Shown: positions 1 to 8,138 of the stretch, piece after piece
How positions within the stretch are numbered: position 1 is the first letter of the stretch
How the letters are laid out: each line of letters opens with the position of its first letter
Assembly: GCA_033763575.1 (NCBI GenBank)
Contig: JANRKF010000026.1
Coordinates: forward strand, 1-64,000
DNA from: JANRKF01 sp033763575
GTDB taxonomy: Bacteria > Pseudomonadota > Alphaproteobacteria > Rickettsiales > SXRF01
Direction: 5' to 3'
Length of the DNA stretch: 64,000 bases
Notes under the pieces: generated by a model
Database searches by the model: none
Seen by the model: the letters and a program-made list of their open reading frames with translations, nothing else
What the model was told of the DNA's origin: nothing
Translations under genes and position numbers: made by a program

Positions 1-376
1 CATCATTCCCGGCGAAAAGGAATTTTCCGCGCGCCGCGTAGAGGATTTCATCAAGCGGGAAACGAAAAAAATACTCGCCCTCCGCGCCGGATATTACGCA
101 GCGCAGCTCGGCGTATCTTTTCGTTCCATCGCGCTGCGCGAATCCAGTTCGCGCTGGGGAAGCTGCAGCGCGGGCGGCGGATTATCTTTCTGCTGGCGCC
201 TCGCCTTCGCGCCGTTTGCGGTGATGGATTATGTGGTGGCGCACGAGGTCGCCCACCTGCGCCACCATCATCACGGCACGGCTTTCTGGCAGGCGGTGGA
301 GACGCTCTATCCCGGCTATGAAAAACAGGAAAACTGGCTGAAACGGCACGGCCAGAGCGTCTGGCAGTGGGGCTGA
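1..376 (+). CDS. YgjP-like metal-dependent hydrolase (DUF45, M48-type), 5' truncated
   Basis: Reading frame open from base 2 to a TGA at 374-376, about 124 codons, with its start outside the window. The visible part carries the family's RWGSCS motif followed about 35 residues later by HEVAHLRHHHH, an HExxH zinc-metallopeptidase helix, then the usual C-terminal GTAFWQ..LYPGY segment. This is the C-terminal catalytic portion of the YgjP/DUF45 family, related to SprT and M48 peptidases; substrates are not established. A hairpin at 439-460 lies 60 nt downstream. The family call is secure; the physiological role is not known. Confidence 0.88.
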   Translation, partial: IIPGEKEFSARRVEDFIKRETKKILALRAGYYAAQLGVSFRSIALRESSSRWGSCSAGGGLSFCWRLAFAPFAVMDYVVAHEVAHLRHHHHGTAFWQAVETLYPGYEKQENWLKRHGQSVWQWG

Positions 377-438
377 TTTTTTGCCCCGGCAACGTGATGC
401 GAACGCAGCAGCGTGAGCCAGCCATGAGCGCGTTTCAT

Positions 439-460
439 GCGATTTTTAGCAAAAAATCGC
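439..460. terminator. Hairpin in the 377-585 gap, possible weak terminator
   Basis: Inverted repeat GCGATTTTT / AAAAATCGC with a 4-nt loop between the convergent YgjP-like gene and mrcA. No clear T-run follows on either strand, so termination is only suggested. Nothing else recognisable lies in 377-585. Confidence 0.35.
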
Positions 461-585
461 GGAAACAATATTATTTTCCCTATAAAAATCATGTGGATGT
501 AAAATAGTTCAAAAAAAATGCATTTTCCCCCTTCCGTGACACATTCACCCGTGGGAATCTATAAATATAGGCTCGAATCACTGCG

Positions 586-2691
586 TCAATTCCGAGGCGC
601 TGCTTCTTCCAATGCTTTCCAGAAACTATCGCTCAATGTTTCTTCGTCATCATGCTGCGGCGGAGGCGTCGGCGGTATTTCGTCCGGAAGCTCGACGATG
701 ACGCCATTTTCTTCCGGCGGCGTTATCGCACTCACCTCCCCGATCGTCTGCTGCCACGGCAGCGGCGAGGCCGAACGTATCGGCAGGCTATGCGGCGGAA
801 TATCCGCCAATGCCTCCCTCATAAACGCCGCCCAGATAGGCGCCGGCAATGTCCCCCCCGTTACTTTTTTCATCGGTTTATTATCGTCGTTCCCCACCCA
901 TACGCCGGTGGCGAGATCAGGCGTGTAGCCCAGGAACCATGCATCGCGATAGTCCGAGGTCGTCCCGGTTTTTCCCGCCGCCGGACGCCCGATATTCGCC
1001 CGAGTCCCGGTGCCGTACGCGATCACGCCGGAAAGCAGGTCGTTCATCTGGCCGACGATATCCGCACGCAACACCGTCGGGCGGCTGGCCTCCGGATGGG
1101 TGTAGAGGATTTGTCCCTGCTTGGTTTTGATCATCTTGATGGCATAAGGTTTGACCGCGAGTCCGTCGGAAGCGAGATGCGCGTAAGCGCCTACCATCTC
1201 CAGCAGCGACGCCTCGGTGGTGCCAAGCGCGATGCTCGCCACCGGCTCGATATGCGAGGCGACGCCTAAGCGTTTGGCCATGCTCACCACGTTCCAGCGG
1301 CCCGCCTGCTCGCTCACCTGGATGGCAACGGTATTGATGGAATTGGCCACCGCTTTTCGCAGCGGCATCTCGCCCAGATATTCGTTGCTGTAATTTTTCG
1401 GGCTCCATTTGCCGATGGTGATCGGCTGGTCGATCACCGTGCTGTCGGGCGTAAGCCCTGCTTCCAGCCCGGCGAGGTAAACGAATAATTTAAACGACGA
1501 GCCGGGTTGGCGAAGCGCCTGTGCCGCCCGGTTATACTGGCTTTTCCCGTAATCGCGCCCGCCGATCATCACCCGGATGGCGCCGTCCGGCGACATCGAA
1601 ACGAGCGCGGCCTGCGATGCGCCGAGGCGGTCGCCATCCTTGTCCATCACCTCTTTGATCGCCGCCTCTCCCGCCACCTGCCATGCCGGGTTCATGGTCG
1701 TCGTCACCACGATATCGCCTTCGACATTCGCAATCACTTCCGGCAGGCGGTCGAGCACGAAATCGCCGAAATAAAGATTGCTCGAAGCGATATTATCGCG
1801 GCTGGAAAGCGCTCCGGGCAGTTCGTTCTTGGCCTTGAGCGCTTTGTCCTTACTGATGAACCCGGCGTCGGCCATGTTGAAAATCACCTGCTCGGCCCGT
1901 TTTTGCGAGAGCTTCGGATTGCTGGTGGGCGCGAAACGCGAAGGCGCTTTCAGCAGCCCGGCGATGATCGCCGATTCACCGAGCGTCATCTCGCTTGCCG
2001 GTTTGCCGAAATAGCGCCTTGATGCCGCATCGACACCGTAATTCCCGGCACCGAGATAGACCCGGTTCAAATAAATCGTGAGGATTTCATTCTTGGTGAA
2101 ATTCCATTCCAGCCTGAACGCCAGGAACATTTCGCGCAGCTTCCGCCACATGCTGCGTTCGGGCGTGAGGAACACGTTTTTCGCCACCTGCTGGGTAATG
2201 GTCGAGCCGCCCTGCACCACCCTGCCCGCACGGAAATTAGCGATGCTCGCCCGCAGCAGCCCCATCGGGTCGATGCCGGGATGGTAATAAAAATTCCGGT
2301 CCTCGGTGGCGATCAGCGCATCGACCAGCGATTTCGGCAGCTCCTCGAACGGGATATAGCGGCCATAGACATCGCCGTAGCTGGTGATGATCTGCCCGTC
2401 TTCCGAGGTGATGACGATGCTCGCTTTTTTCTTGAACTGGTTCAGCTCGTCGATGCTGGGAAGCGTCACCCATATCGCGATAAAAGCAAGGCTGCCCGCG
2501 ATAAAGCCGATGCGGGCAAAACGCTTGAACTGGTATATCATCCAGATTTTCGCATAGCGCGCCCGCGTCATCCGCCCGCGTTTCGGCGGCCCGGAACGCT
2601 TGGTTTTATAGCGCGGGTATTTGCGTTTGACCGCCGGTTTTCCGAGCAGCCTGCGCAATTTATTGTGTATGTTATGAAGCTGGCGACGCAT
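586..2691 (-). CDS. mrcA: Penicillin-binding protein 1A, bifunctional transglycosylase/transpeptidase
   Basis: Class A PBP that polymerises lipid II and cross-links peptidoglycan at the inner membrane. The 701 residues begin with a very basic cytoplasmic tail (1-60) and one membrane segment (about 61-78). A GT51 domain follows with catalytic Glu130 in EDRNFYYHPG and the GGSTITQQ motif at 161-168. The transpeptidase domain has S398-S-F-K401 (SxxK), SIN at 451-453 and KTGTT from 574. The acidic, proline-rich tail (PPTPPPQHDDEE) is typical of alphaproteobacterial PBP1A. Its ATG overlaps the stop of the upstream small gene as TGATG, so translation is probably coupled. It is last in the aroK-aroB-corC-DUF6898-mrcA series. 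Confidence 0.96.
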   Translation of the reverse strand: MRRQLHNIHNKLRRLLGKPAVKRKYPRYKTKRSGPPKRGRMTRARYAKIWMIYQFKRFARIGFIAGSLAFIAIWVTLPSIDELNQFKKKASIVITSEDGQIITSYGDVYGRYIPFEELPKSLVDALIATEDRNFYYHPGIDPMGLLRASIANFRAGRVVQGGSTITQQVAKNVFLTPERSMWRKLREMFLAFRLEWNFTKNEILTIYLNRVYLGAGNYGVDAASRRYFGKPASEMTLGESAIIAGLLKAPSRFAPTSNPKLSQKRAEQVIFNMADAGFISKDKALKAKNELPGALSSRDNIASSNLYFGDFVLDRLPEVIANVEGDIVVTTTMNPAWQVAGEAAIKEVMDKDGDRLGASQAALVSMSPDGAIRVMIGGRDYGKSQYNRAAQALRQPGSSFKLFVYLAGLEAGLTPDSTVIDQPITIGKWSPKNYSNEYLGEMPLRKAVANSINTVAIQVSEQAGRWNVVSMAKRLGVASHIEPVASIALGTTEASLLEMVGAYAHLASDGLAVKPYAIKMIKTKQGQILYTHPEASRPTVLRADIVGQMNDLLSGVIAYGTGTRANIGRPAAGKTGTTSDYRDAWFLGYTPDLATGVWVGNDDNKPMKKVTGGTLPAPIWAAFMREALADIPPHSLPIRSASPLPWQQTIGEVSAITPPEENGVIVELPDEIPPTPPPQHDDEETLSDSFWKALEEAAPRN

Positions 2692-2879
2692 CAGCTATCC
2701 TTAGGTTCTTTATTCATCACATACAGCAATTTCCGCACCGCAAGCTGCGCCAGCTCCTTTTGCGACACGCCGGGCGAACCGACGATGGTGGCTTCGGTGA
2801 GCGTCAACGGGTCGAACGCCGTGACCTTGATGCTGCCGCCGATCTGGTGAAATTCCACGATGAAGCCTTCGCTAGTCAT
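2691..2879 (-). CDS. Small conserved protein, DUF6898-like
   Basis: 62 residues starting MTSEGFIVEFHQIGG and containing VKVTAFDPLT and ELAQLAVRKLLYV. The pattern matches a small alphaproteobacterial family that I associate with DUF6898, though the name is from memory. The start at 2879 is preferred over a longer open frame because GGAG lies about 11 nt upstream and the extension is arginine-rich shadow of the neighbouring gene. It overlaps the corC-like gene by 8 nt and mrcA by 1 nt, so it is embedded in the operon. Function unknown. Confidence 0.72.
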   Translation of the reverse strand: MTSEGFIVEFHQIGGSIKVTAFDPLTLTEATIVGSPGVSQKELAQLAVRKLLYVMNKEPKDS

Positions 2880-4173
2880 ACGCGAGTGGCTCCGACAATT
2901 TTTCAAGCCGAAGCCGGGTAAGTTGCGTTGCCTTCTTCTCCGCCACCGTAAAGCGCACGTGGTGGAACACGAAACTTTCTTTTTTATCGGGAATTTTTTC
3001 CGCCTCGTGAATAAGCAGCCCGGCGACCGTTGCCGCATGCTCATCCGGCAGGTTCCAGTCGAGGGCGCGGTTCAGGTCACGCAGCGAGAGATCGCCGCTC
3101 ACCAGATAGCTGCCGTCCGCTTGTTTCTGGATGGCGTTTTTGGTTTCGTCATGCTCGTCGTCGATATTCCCGACGATTTCTTCAATGATATCCTCCAGCG
3201 TCACGATGCCGAGCCATGCGCCATATTCATCGACGACGAAAGCGAAATGCTGGCGCTTGGCGCGGAAGGCGAGCAGCTGGTCGCGCAAGGACGTCGTCTC
3301 CGGAATAAACCACGGCGTGTGGCAGATGGAAACGATGCCTTCCGAGGTGATCTGGCCGTCCGAATCATTGAAGGCCTTTATCAGGTCTTTCACATGCAGC
3401 AGGCCGATGATATTATCCGGATCGCCGCGATACAAAGGAATCCGGCTATGCATGGTGCGCACCGCCGTATCCATCAGCTCGGCGGGCGGGATGTCGGCAT
3501 CGATGGTCTCGACTTCCTTGCGGTGGAGCGCGATGGAGCCGACGCCGATATCGTTCAAATCGAGGATACTGCCCAGCATGTCGCGGTCCTGCTTAATCAT
3601 CGTGCCTTCCTGGTGGTGCAGTTCGATAGTGCCGCGAATCACATCGGTGGCGGAAATCAGCGTGTTGTTTTTGACAACGTCCGCGCCGAGCAGTTTGAGC
3701 AATAGGCGGATAAAGATCTGGATGGCGTGGGTGATCGGATACAGTAATTTGACCAGGATATTAAGCGCAGGCGCGAAGGCGAGCGCCACCCGCTCGGAAT
3801 TCTGGATGGCGTAGGTCTTGGGCAGAATCTCGGTGAACACCACGACCAGCAGGGTCATGGCAACGGTGACGATAATCAGGCCGCCGTCTTCCGTGCCGAA
3901 CAGCTTGATGGTGATGGTGGTGGCGATGGCGGAGGCGGCGATATTCACCGCATTGTTACCGAGCAGCACCGTGCCGATGAGCGCTTCTTTTTTCTTACGC
4001 AGGGTGCTCACCAGCTGGGCGCGCTTGTTGCCGTCCATCACCAGATGGTAAATCCGGGCGCGGGAAAGGGCGGTAAGGGCGGTTTCCGCCGCCGAAAAAA
4101 AAGCGGAGATCAGCAGCAGCACAACAATGCCTGCGCCATAAAAAACCAGTTCGTTATCAAGGCCCGAGGTCAT
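2872..4173 (-). CDS. HlyC/CorC family transporter (DUF21-CBS-CorC)
   Basis: 433 residues from MTSGLDNELVF. The N-terminal DUF21 part has about four membrane segments, including the characteristic SAFFSAAETALTAL and TEILPKTYAIQN stretches. Two CBS domains follow (SRIPLYRGDPDNIIGLLHVKD; FVVDEYGAWLGIVTLEDI), then a C-terminal CorC_HlyC transporter-associated domain. Relatives are linked to magnesium/cobalt efflux and sometimes annotated hemolysins. The start is set by the ATGA overlap with aroB and by AGGGAG inside the aroB 3' end. Ion specificity cannot be read from sequence. Confidence 0.93.
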   Translation of the reverse strand: MTSGLDNELVFYGAGIVVLLLISAFFSAAETALTALSRARIYHLVMDGNKRAQLVSTLRKKKEALIGTVLLGNNAVNIAASAIATTITIKLFGTEDGGLIIVTVAMTLLVVVFTEILPKTYAIQNSERVALAFAPALNILVKLLYPITHAIQIFIRLLLKLLGADVVKNNTLISATDVIRGTIELHHQEGTMIKQDRDMLGSILDLNDIGVGSIALHRKEVETIDADIPPAELMDTAVRTMHSRIPLYRGDPDNIIGLLHVKDLIKAFNDSDGQITSEGIVSICHTPWFIPETTSLRDQLLAFRAKRQHFAFVVDEYGAWLGIVTLEDIIEEIVGNIDDEHDETKNAIQKQADGSYLVSGDLSLRDLNRALDWNLPDEHAATVAGLLIHEAEKIPDKKESFVFHHVRFTVAEKKATQLTRLRLEKLSEPLAYD

Positions 4174-5273
4174 GAAAGGAACTCCCTGAGGGTGCGCCTG
4201 ACGACGGCGGGATCGACATTTTCCTCCACAAATGCGCCGCCGATGCCGCGCATCAGCACGAAGGTCAGGGTGCCGTCCTTGGATTTCTTGTCGCGGGTGA
4301 AATGCTCCATCAGCGCCTGTTCGTTCCACTCGGGGCGAATGGTTTTCGGCGAGGAAGGAAGCCCGACCGCCTCATAATGCGCCTGTATTTTTTCAAGGTC
4401 ATCGGCAGGGGCCAGCCCCATCGCCACCGACATGGAAAGCGCCATCACCATGCCGATCGCCACCGATTCGCCATGCAGCAACGCGTCGCCATAGCCGGTT
4501 TCCGCCTCCAGCGCGTGACCGAACGTATGGCCGAGATTGAGCAGCGCCCGCACATTATGTTCTTTCTCGTCGGCCTCGACAATCGCCGCCTTGGCCTTGC
4601 AGCAATGGAGGATGGCATGCGTGAGTAAGGCGACATCGCCCGCAAGCATCGCCCGCGCATTTGTTTCAAGCCAGGCAAAAAACCCGGCGTCGTTGATCAG
4701 CGCGTATTTGAGCATCTCGGCATAGCCCGCGAGCAATTCGCGTTTGGGCAGGGTAGAAAGCGTTGCCACGTCGGAGAGCACCAAAACAGGCTGGTGGAAA
4801 CTGCCGATCAGGTTCTTTCCATAGGCGGAATTGATCCCGGTTTTCCCGCCGACCGAGCTATCGACCTGCGCGAGCAGCGTGGTCGGTATCTGCACGAAAT
4901 TCACCCCGCGCAGCAGCACGCTCGCCGCGAATCCGGTAAGGTCGCCGACCATGCCGCCGCCGAGCGCGATCAGCGTGGTTTCGCGGCTGGGCTTCTGCTC
5001 CAGTATCTGCTCGATGACTTTGGAAAACCCGGCGAGCGATTTGGTGCCTTCGCCTTCCGGAACAATCACCGAACGATGCTGGATTCCGGCTTCTTCGAGG
5101 CTGTTTACCAGCCGGTGCAGGTAAAATTTGGCGACGCGCTCATCGCTCACGATAATGACATGCGGGCGTTTCAGAAGCGGCTTGATGTGGCTGCCCGCTT
5201 TCGCCAGCAGGCGCTCGCCGACAAGGATATCATAGCGATGATGCCCCAGATTGATCGGTAGCTTATCCGCCAT
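4170..5273 (-). CDS. aroB: 3-dehydroquinate synthase
   Basis: Second step of the shikimate pathway: DAHP to 3-dehydroquinate, NAD+ and divalent-metal dependent. The NAD-binding glycine stretch GGGMVGDLTGF and the active-site region QIPTTLLAQVDSSVGGKTG are present, as are the metal-binding histidines in LLNLGHTFGHALE and HGESVAIGM. Length (367 aa) is normal. Two in-frame ATGs exist; the inner one at 5273 (MADKLPINLG) has GCAGGA 5 nt upstream, whereas the outer one at 5279 would touch that same sequence. It overlaps aroK by 11 nt and corC by 4 nt. Confidence 0.96.
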   Translation of the reverse strand: MADKLPINLGHHRYDILVGERLLAKAGSHIKPLLKRPHVIIVSDERVAKFYLHRLVNSLEEAGIQHRSVIVPEGEGTKSLAGFSKVIEQILEQKPSRETTLIALGGGMVGDLTGFAASVLLRGVNFVQIPTTLLAQVDSSVGGKTGINSAYGKNLIGSFHQPVLVLSDVATLSTLPKRELLAGYAEMLKYALINDAGFFAWLETNARAMLAGDVALLTHAILHCCKAKAAIVEADEKEHNVRALLNLGHTFGHALEAETGYGDALLHGESVAIGMVMALSMSVAMGLAPADDLEKIQAHYEAVGLPSSPKTIRPEWNEQALMEHFTRDKKSKDGTLTFVLMRGIGGAFVEENVDPAVVRRTLREFLS

Positions 5274-5814
5274 GTGCATCCTGCTTTTCGAGTATCGATA
5301 AAATATCGGTCACCACCGTATCGTGCGGGCCGGAATTACTGTCGATGGTGATGGCGGCCTGAGCATAGACAGGGTAGCGCTCATCCATCAGCCGTTGCAA
5401 TATCTCGCGCTTATCGCCGGTCTTCAGCAGCGGGCGGGTGTCGCGCCGGGAGACGCGCTCCACCAGCACATCGAGATCCGCCCGCAGCCAGATGGAAAGC
5501 GTGCGCGATATGATCGCCTCGCGAATCTCCGCATTCATGAACGCGCCGCCGCCGGTAGCGATCACGCAAGGAGCAGAGGAAAGCAGCCGGGTGAGCACGC
5601 GCTGCTCTAAGTCGCGGAACATCACCTCGCCGTAAGTTTCAAAAATTTCCGAGATGCTGCAACCGGCGGCTTCGGCGATTTCATTATCGGAATCGACAAA
5701 ATCGACGCCGAGTGCCGAGGCAAGGCGTTTGCCCACGGTCGATTTCCCGGCGCCCATCAGGCCGACCAGAACGATAGGTTTATCCAAAAGATGGTTTTTA
5801 TCTTGTATATTCAT
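5263..5814 (-). CDS. aroK: Shikimate kinase
   Basis: Phosphorylates shikimate at the 3-hydroxyl with ATP. The Walker A loop is GLMGAGKS, followed by the shikimate-binding DSD (DFVDSDNEI), the GGG motif (VIATGGGAF) and lid arginines (RRDTRPLL). The start is placed at MNIQDKNHLL (5814), giving 183 residues, because the 17-residue upstream extension is not family-like. It is transcribed divergently from the 47-aa membrane peptide and xerD, with only 45 nt between. The aroK-aroB pairing is the usual alphaproteobacterial arrangement. Confidence 0.95.
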   Translation of the reverse strand: MNIQDKNHLLDKPIVLVGLMGAGKSTVGKRLASALGVDFVDSDNEIAEAAGCSISEIFETYGEVMFRDLEQRVLTRLLSSAPCVIATGGGAFMNAEIREAIISRTLSIWLRADLDVLVERVSRRDTRPLLKTGDKREILQRLMDERYPVYAQAAITIDSNSGPHDTVVTDILSILEKQDAHGG

Positions 5815-5859
5815 CGGACTAATTTTACAGTTGGGGTAGAGTAACCGAAGCAGCAAAAT

Positions 5860-6003
5860 ATGCAATCTAAACGAAGCAAGTCTTTATTATTGATCGTTAT
5901 CATGGTCATCGCGGGGGTGTTTATCGCGGCGATGCTGCATGAGCCGACCCTGGTGCAAACCCCGGTGGAACAGGTTCTCGATGCCGAAAGCTTCAACCGC
6001 TAA
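5860..6003 (+). CDS. Small single-pass membrane protein, 47 aa
   Basis: ATG at 5860 to TAA at 6001-6003. A basic start (MQSKRSK) precedes a hydrophobic run of about 18 residues (LLLIVIMVIAGVFIAAML) and a short tail ending ESFNR. The design, an anchor plus a short charged C-terminus, resembles small unnamed alphaproteobacterial proteins found beside xerD. The last 23 nt overlap the xerD start in another frame, which would couple their translation. No function can be assigned; the evidence is topology, position and codon content only. Confidence 0.55.
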   Translation: MQSKRSKSLLLIVIMVIAGVFIAAMLHEPTLVQTPVEQVLDAESFNR

Positions 6004-6949
6004 ACCCACCGCCGCCTCGCTCGCCACCCAGCAATTCCTGGAAATGATGGCGGCGGAACGTGGGGCGAGTGCCAACACGCTGGCCGCTTACGGGCGCGAT
6101 TTGCGCGATGCGGCGGCCGATTTCGCCGCCCGGAAAAAACAATTCCTGCGGGCGCGCAAAGGCGATATCGAGGCCTATCTCGCCACCCTTTCGGAAGCGG
6201 GCCTCTCGGCCCAGACGCAGGCGCGCAAGCTCTCGGCACTCCGGCAGTTCTTCGCCTTCGCCTATCAGGAAAAGATGCGCGCCGACAACCCGGCGGCCAC
6301 GCTTGAAACACCGAAATTATCGCGGCCGCTGCCCAAGGCATTGAGCCTTGAGGATATCAAAACATTGATCGCCCAGGCCCGCACCGACGATTCACCGAAG
6401 GGATTGCGGATGCAGGCGATGCTGGAGCTGATGTATGGCGCGGGACTCCGGGTGTCCGAGCTGGTGTCGCTGCCGCTTTCCGCCTTGCGGCTGGCCGCCG
6501 GAAGCAGCAACGTCACCGCCGAGTCGATGATTATTCGCGGCAAGGGCAGCAAGGAACGCCTCGTGCCGCTCAACCACAACGCCCGCATGGCGCTCTCCAA
6601 ATATCTCACCATCCGCCATGTTTTCTTACCGAGTACCGAGTACCGCGTACCGAGTACCAACAACTATCTCTTCCCCTACCACCGCGCCGACGGCACTATC
6701 ACCCGCCAGCAATTCGGCGTGATGCTGAAGGAGCTGGCGCAAGGATGCGGCATCGATCCCAAGAAAATTTCGCCGCATGGGCTGCGCCATTCCTTCGCCT
6801 CGCACCTGCTGGAAGGCGGGGCCGACCTGCGGGTGATCCAGGAATTGCTGGGCCATGCCGATATCGCCACCACGCAGATATATACCCATATCGCGGGCGG
6901 CAGGCTGAAAAAGCTGGTGGAGGAAAAGCACCCGCTGGCCAAGGGCTGA
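5981..6949 (+). CDS. xerD: Site-specific tyrosine recombinase XerD, with heptamer insertion
   Basis: Resolves chromosome dimers at dif with XerC at the divisome. 322 residues from MPKASTAKPT (AGG 6 nt upstream). An N-terminal SAM-like DNA-binding domain occupies about 15-105. The catalytic domain shows Arg157 in GAGLRVSE, Lys188 in GKGSKE, His266 and Arg269 in PHGLRH, His292 in GHAD and Tyr301 in IYTHI, so all catalytic residues are intact. Between the central sheet and the TRQQF helix lies an unusual LPSTEYRVPSTN stretch (about 217-228) encoded by four copies of ACCGAGT. Divergent from aroK, as in related genomes. Confidence 0.94.
   Translation: MPKASTAKPTAASLATQQFLEMMAAERGASANTLAAYGRDLRDAAADFAARKKQFLRARKGDIEAYLATLSEAGLSAQTQARKLSALRQFFAFAYQEKMRADNPAATLETPKLSRPLPKALSLEDIKTLIAQARTDDSPKGLRMQAMLELMYGAGLRVSELVSLPLSALRLAAGSSNVTAESMIIRGKGSKERLVPLNHNARMALSKYLTIRHVFLPSTEYRVPSTNNYLFPYHRADGTITRQQFGVMLKELAQGCGIDPKKISPHGLRHSFASHLLEGGADLRVIQELLGHADIATTQIYTHIAGGRLKKLVEEKHPLAKG
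6628..6658. repeat. Heptamer array inside xerD (ACCGAGT x4)
   Basis: Four consecutive 7-nt units, ACCGAGT, ACCGAGT, ACCGCGT, ACCGAGT, plus ACC. It is read in frame as part of XerD. The same word recurs at 23061-23090 in yejF. Confidence 0.9.
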
Positions 6950-6971
6950 AACGCCGCCATCGCCAAATTTC

Positions 6972-6999
6972 TTGTAGTTTCCGGATTCTCTGCTAGATT
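6972..6999 (+). promoter_or_regulatory. Candidate sigma-70 promoter for the his operon
   Basis: TTGTAG, 16-nt spacer, TAGATT, lying in the 71-nt gap between xerD and hisB. AGGAGA follows at 7011-7016 as the ribosome binding site of hisB. Assigned by eye only. Confidence 0.5.
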
Positions 7000-7020
7000 T
7001 GCGCGCCTGTAGGAGAGTTT

Positions 7021-7620
7021 ATGCGCATTGCGAAGATTGAACGAAAAACCAAGGAAACCTCTATCAATGTCGAGGTGAATCTGGACGGCACCGGGCTTTA
7101 TGAAGTCGCCACCGGCATCGGCTTTCTTGACCACATGCTGGAGCAGCTTTCGCGCCACAGCCTGATGGATTTGAAGGTGAGCGCAGTGGGCGATTTGCAT
7201 ATCGACCAGCACCACACCACCGAGGATACCGGCATCGCCATCGGCGAGGCGGTGACAAAGGCGCTGGGTGATCGCAAGGGCATCACCCGCTATGCCAGCG
7301 CCTATGTGCCGATGGATGAAACACTCACCCGCGTTGCCATCGATATTTCCGGGCGGCCCTATTTCGTCTGGAAGGTCGATTTCTCCAAACCGAAACTAGG
7401 CGAGATGGATACCGAGCTGTTCCGCGAATGGTTCCAGGCCTTTGCCTTTGCCAGCGGCATGACGCTGCATGTGGAAAATCTCTACGGCGTCAATAACCAC
7501 CACATCGTCGAATCCTGCTATAAGGGGCTGGCGCGGAGCTTGCGTGAAGCGGTCACCATCGACGCCCGCAAGGCCGATGCGATTCCATCGACGAAGGGAA
7601 CGCTGGGCGGGGCGAAATAG
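7021..7620 (+). CDS. hisB: Imidazoleglycerol-phosphate dehydratase
   Basis: Monofunctional HisB (199 aa) dehydrating imidazole glycerol phosphate to imidazole acetol phosphate. The duplicated metal-binding motifs are present as HHTTEDTG near residue 60 and NNHHIVE near 160; the GFLDHML signature is also seen. There is no N-terminal phosphatase domain, as is normal outside enterics. AGGAGA is 5 nt upstream. First gene of a his cluster continuing with DUF2628, hisH, a GNAT gene and hisA; hisF and hisE lie 36 kb away. Confidence 0.97.
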   Translation: MRIAKIERKTKETSINVEVNLDGTGLYEVATGIGFLDHMLEQLSRHSLMDLKVSAVGDLHIDQHHTTEDTGIAIGEAVTKALGDRKGITRYASAYVPMDETLTRVAIDISGRPYFVWKVDFSKPKLGEMDTELFREWFQAFAFASGMTLHVENLYGVNNHHIVESCYKGLARSLREAVTIDARKADAIPSTKGTLGGAK

Positions 7621-7621
7621 C

Positions 7622-8005
7622 ATGTTCCACGGGCTGAAACTCTACACCGTCCATACCAAACCGGGCAGCGACCACTCGCTCACCAAGCCGGTGTTCCTGC
7701 GCGAAGGCTTCAACTGGCCGGCGTTTTTATTCACCTTCCTGTGGGCGCTCTATGAACGGCTGTGGCTGCTGGCGCTGGTCATCCTTGCCGCCAATTTCGC
7801 CATCGCCGCCGGCCTGCGCACCGGCCTGATCGACCAGATGTCGGGCACCATTATATTATTGGCGCTGCAGGTGATCGTCGGTTTTTCCGGCAATGACGCG
7901 CTGCGCAAACGCATGCGGAAACAGGGCTATATCTTTCAGGATATCGCCAGCGGCGATTCGCTGCTCCGCGCCGAGCAGCGCTATTTCGACCGGCTGGTGG
8001 CATGA
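7622..8005 (+). CDS. DUF2628 membrane protein of the his cluster
   Basis: 127 residues, starting 1 nt after the hisB stop. Soluble N-terminus, then hydrophobic segments around FNWPAFLFTFLWAL, LWLLALVILAANFAIAAGL and IILLALQVIVGF, and a charged C-terminal tail ending AEQRYFDRLVA. The GFNWPAFLFT..W motif is the DUF2628 signature. This family regularly sits between hisB and hisH in alphaproteobacteria, but I know of no established biochemical function. Translation is likely coupled to hisB because no separate leader exists. Confidence 0.85.
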   Translation: MFHGLKLYTVHTKPGSDHSLTKPVFLREGFNWPAFLFTFLWALYERLWLLALVILAANFAIAAGLRTGLIDQMSGTIILLALQVIVGFSGNDALRKRMRKQGYIFQDIASGDSLLRAEQRYFDRLVA

Positions 8006-8016
8006 GGGAGGCAGGG

Positions 8017-8130
8017 GAAATGAAGAAATGGAGAATTGAAGAATTGAAGAGCAGAGTAATATATTCTCAGCCTGACGTTGTTGTTTTTTCTTATTTCTCC
8101 AATTCCTCAATTCCTCAATTCCTCAATTCC
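8017..8130. repeat. Octamer hairpin array between DUF2628 gene and hisH (GAATTGAA family)
   Basis: Left arm 8017-8050 carries AATGAAGA/GAATTGAA units. Right arm 8090-8130 is the opposite orientation, TTCCTCAA repeated three times plus a TTTCTCC step. The intervening 39 nt are unrelated. The element fills the gap and stops 8 nt before the hisH ATG, leaving no Shine-Dalgarno sequence. The same family lies inside yggS (36444) and priA (44076). Confidence 0.9.
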
Positions 8131-8138
8131 ACTTTTTT

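Noticed and set aside
652..2850. Long open frames on the plus strand opposite mrcA
   Set aside because: Arginine/proline-rich shadow translations of a well-supported PBP1A gene; no family match. The same holds for long antisense frames over aroB, atpA, sucC, mdh, yejA and dnaJ.
5981..6949. Integrase of a mobile element rather than XerD
   Set aside because: Size, motifs and the conserved divergent pairing with aroK fit the housekeeping recombinase; no att sites or cargo are adjacent.
8017..8130. CRISPR-like appearance of short repeated words
   Set aside because: Units are 7-8 nt with no unique spacers of CRISPR length, and arrays are often inverted; no cas genes are present.
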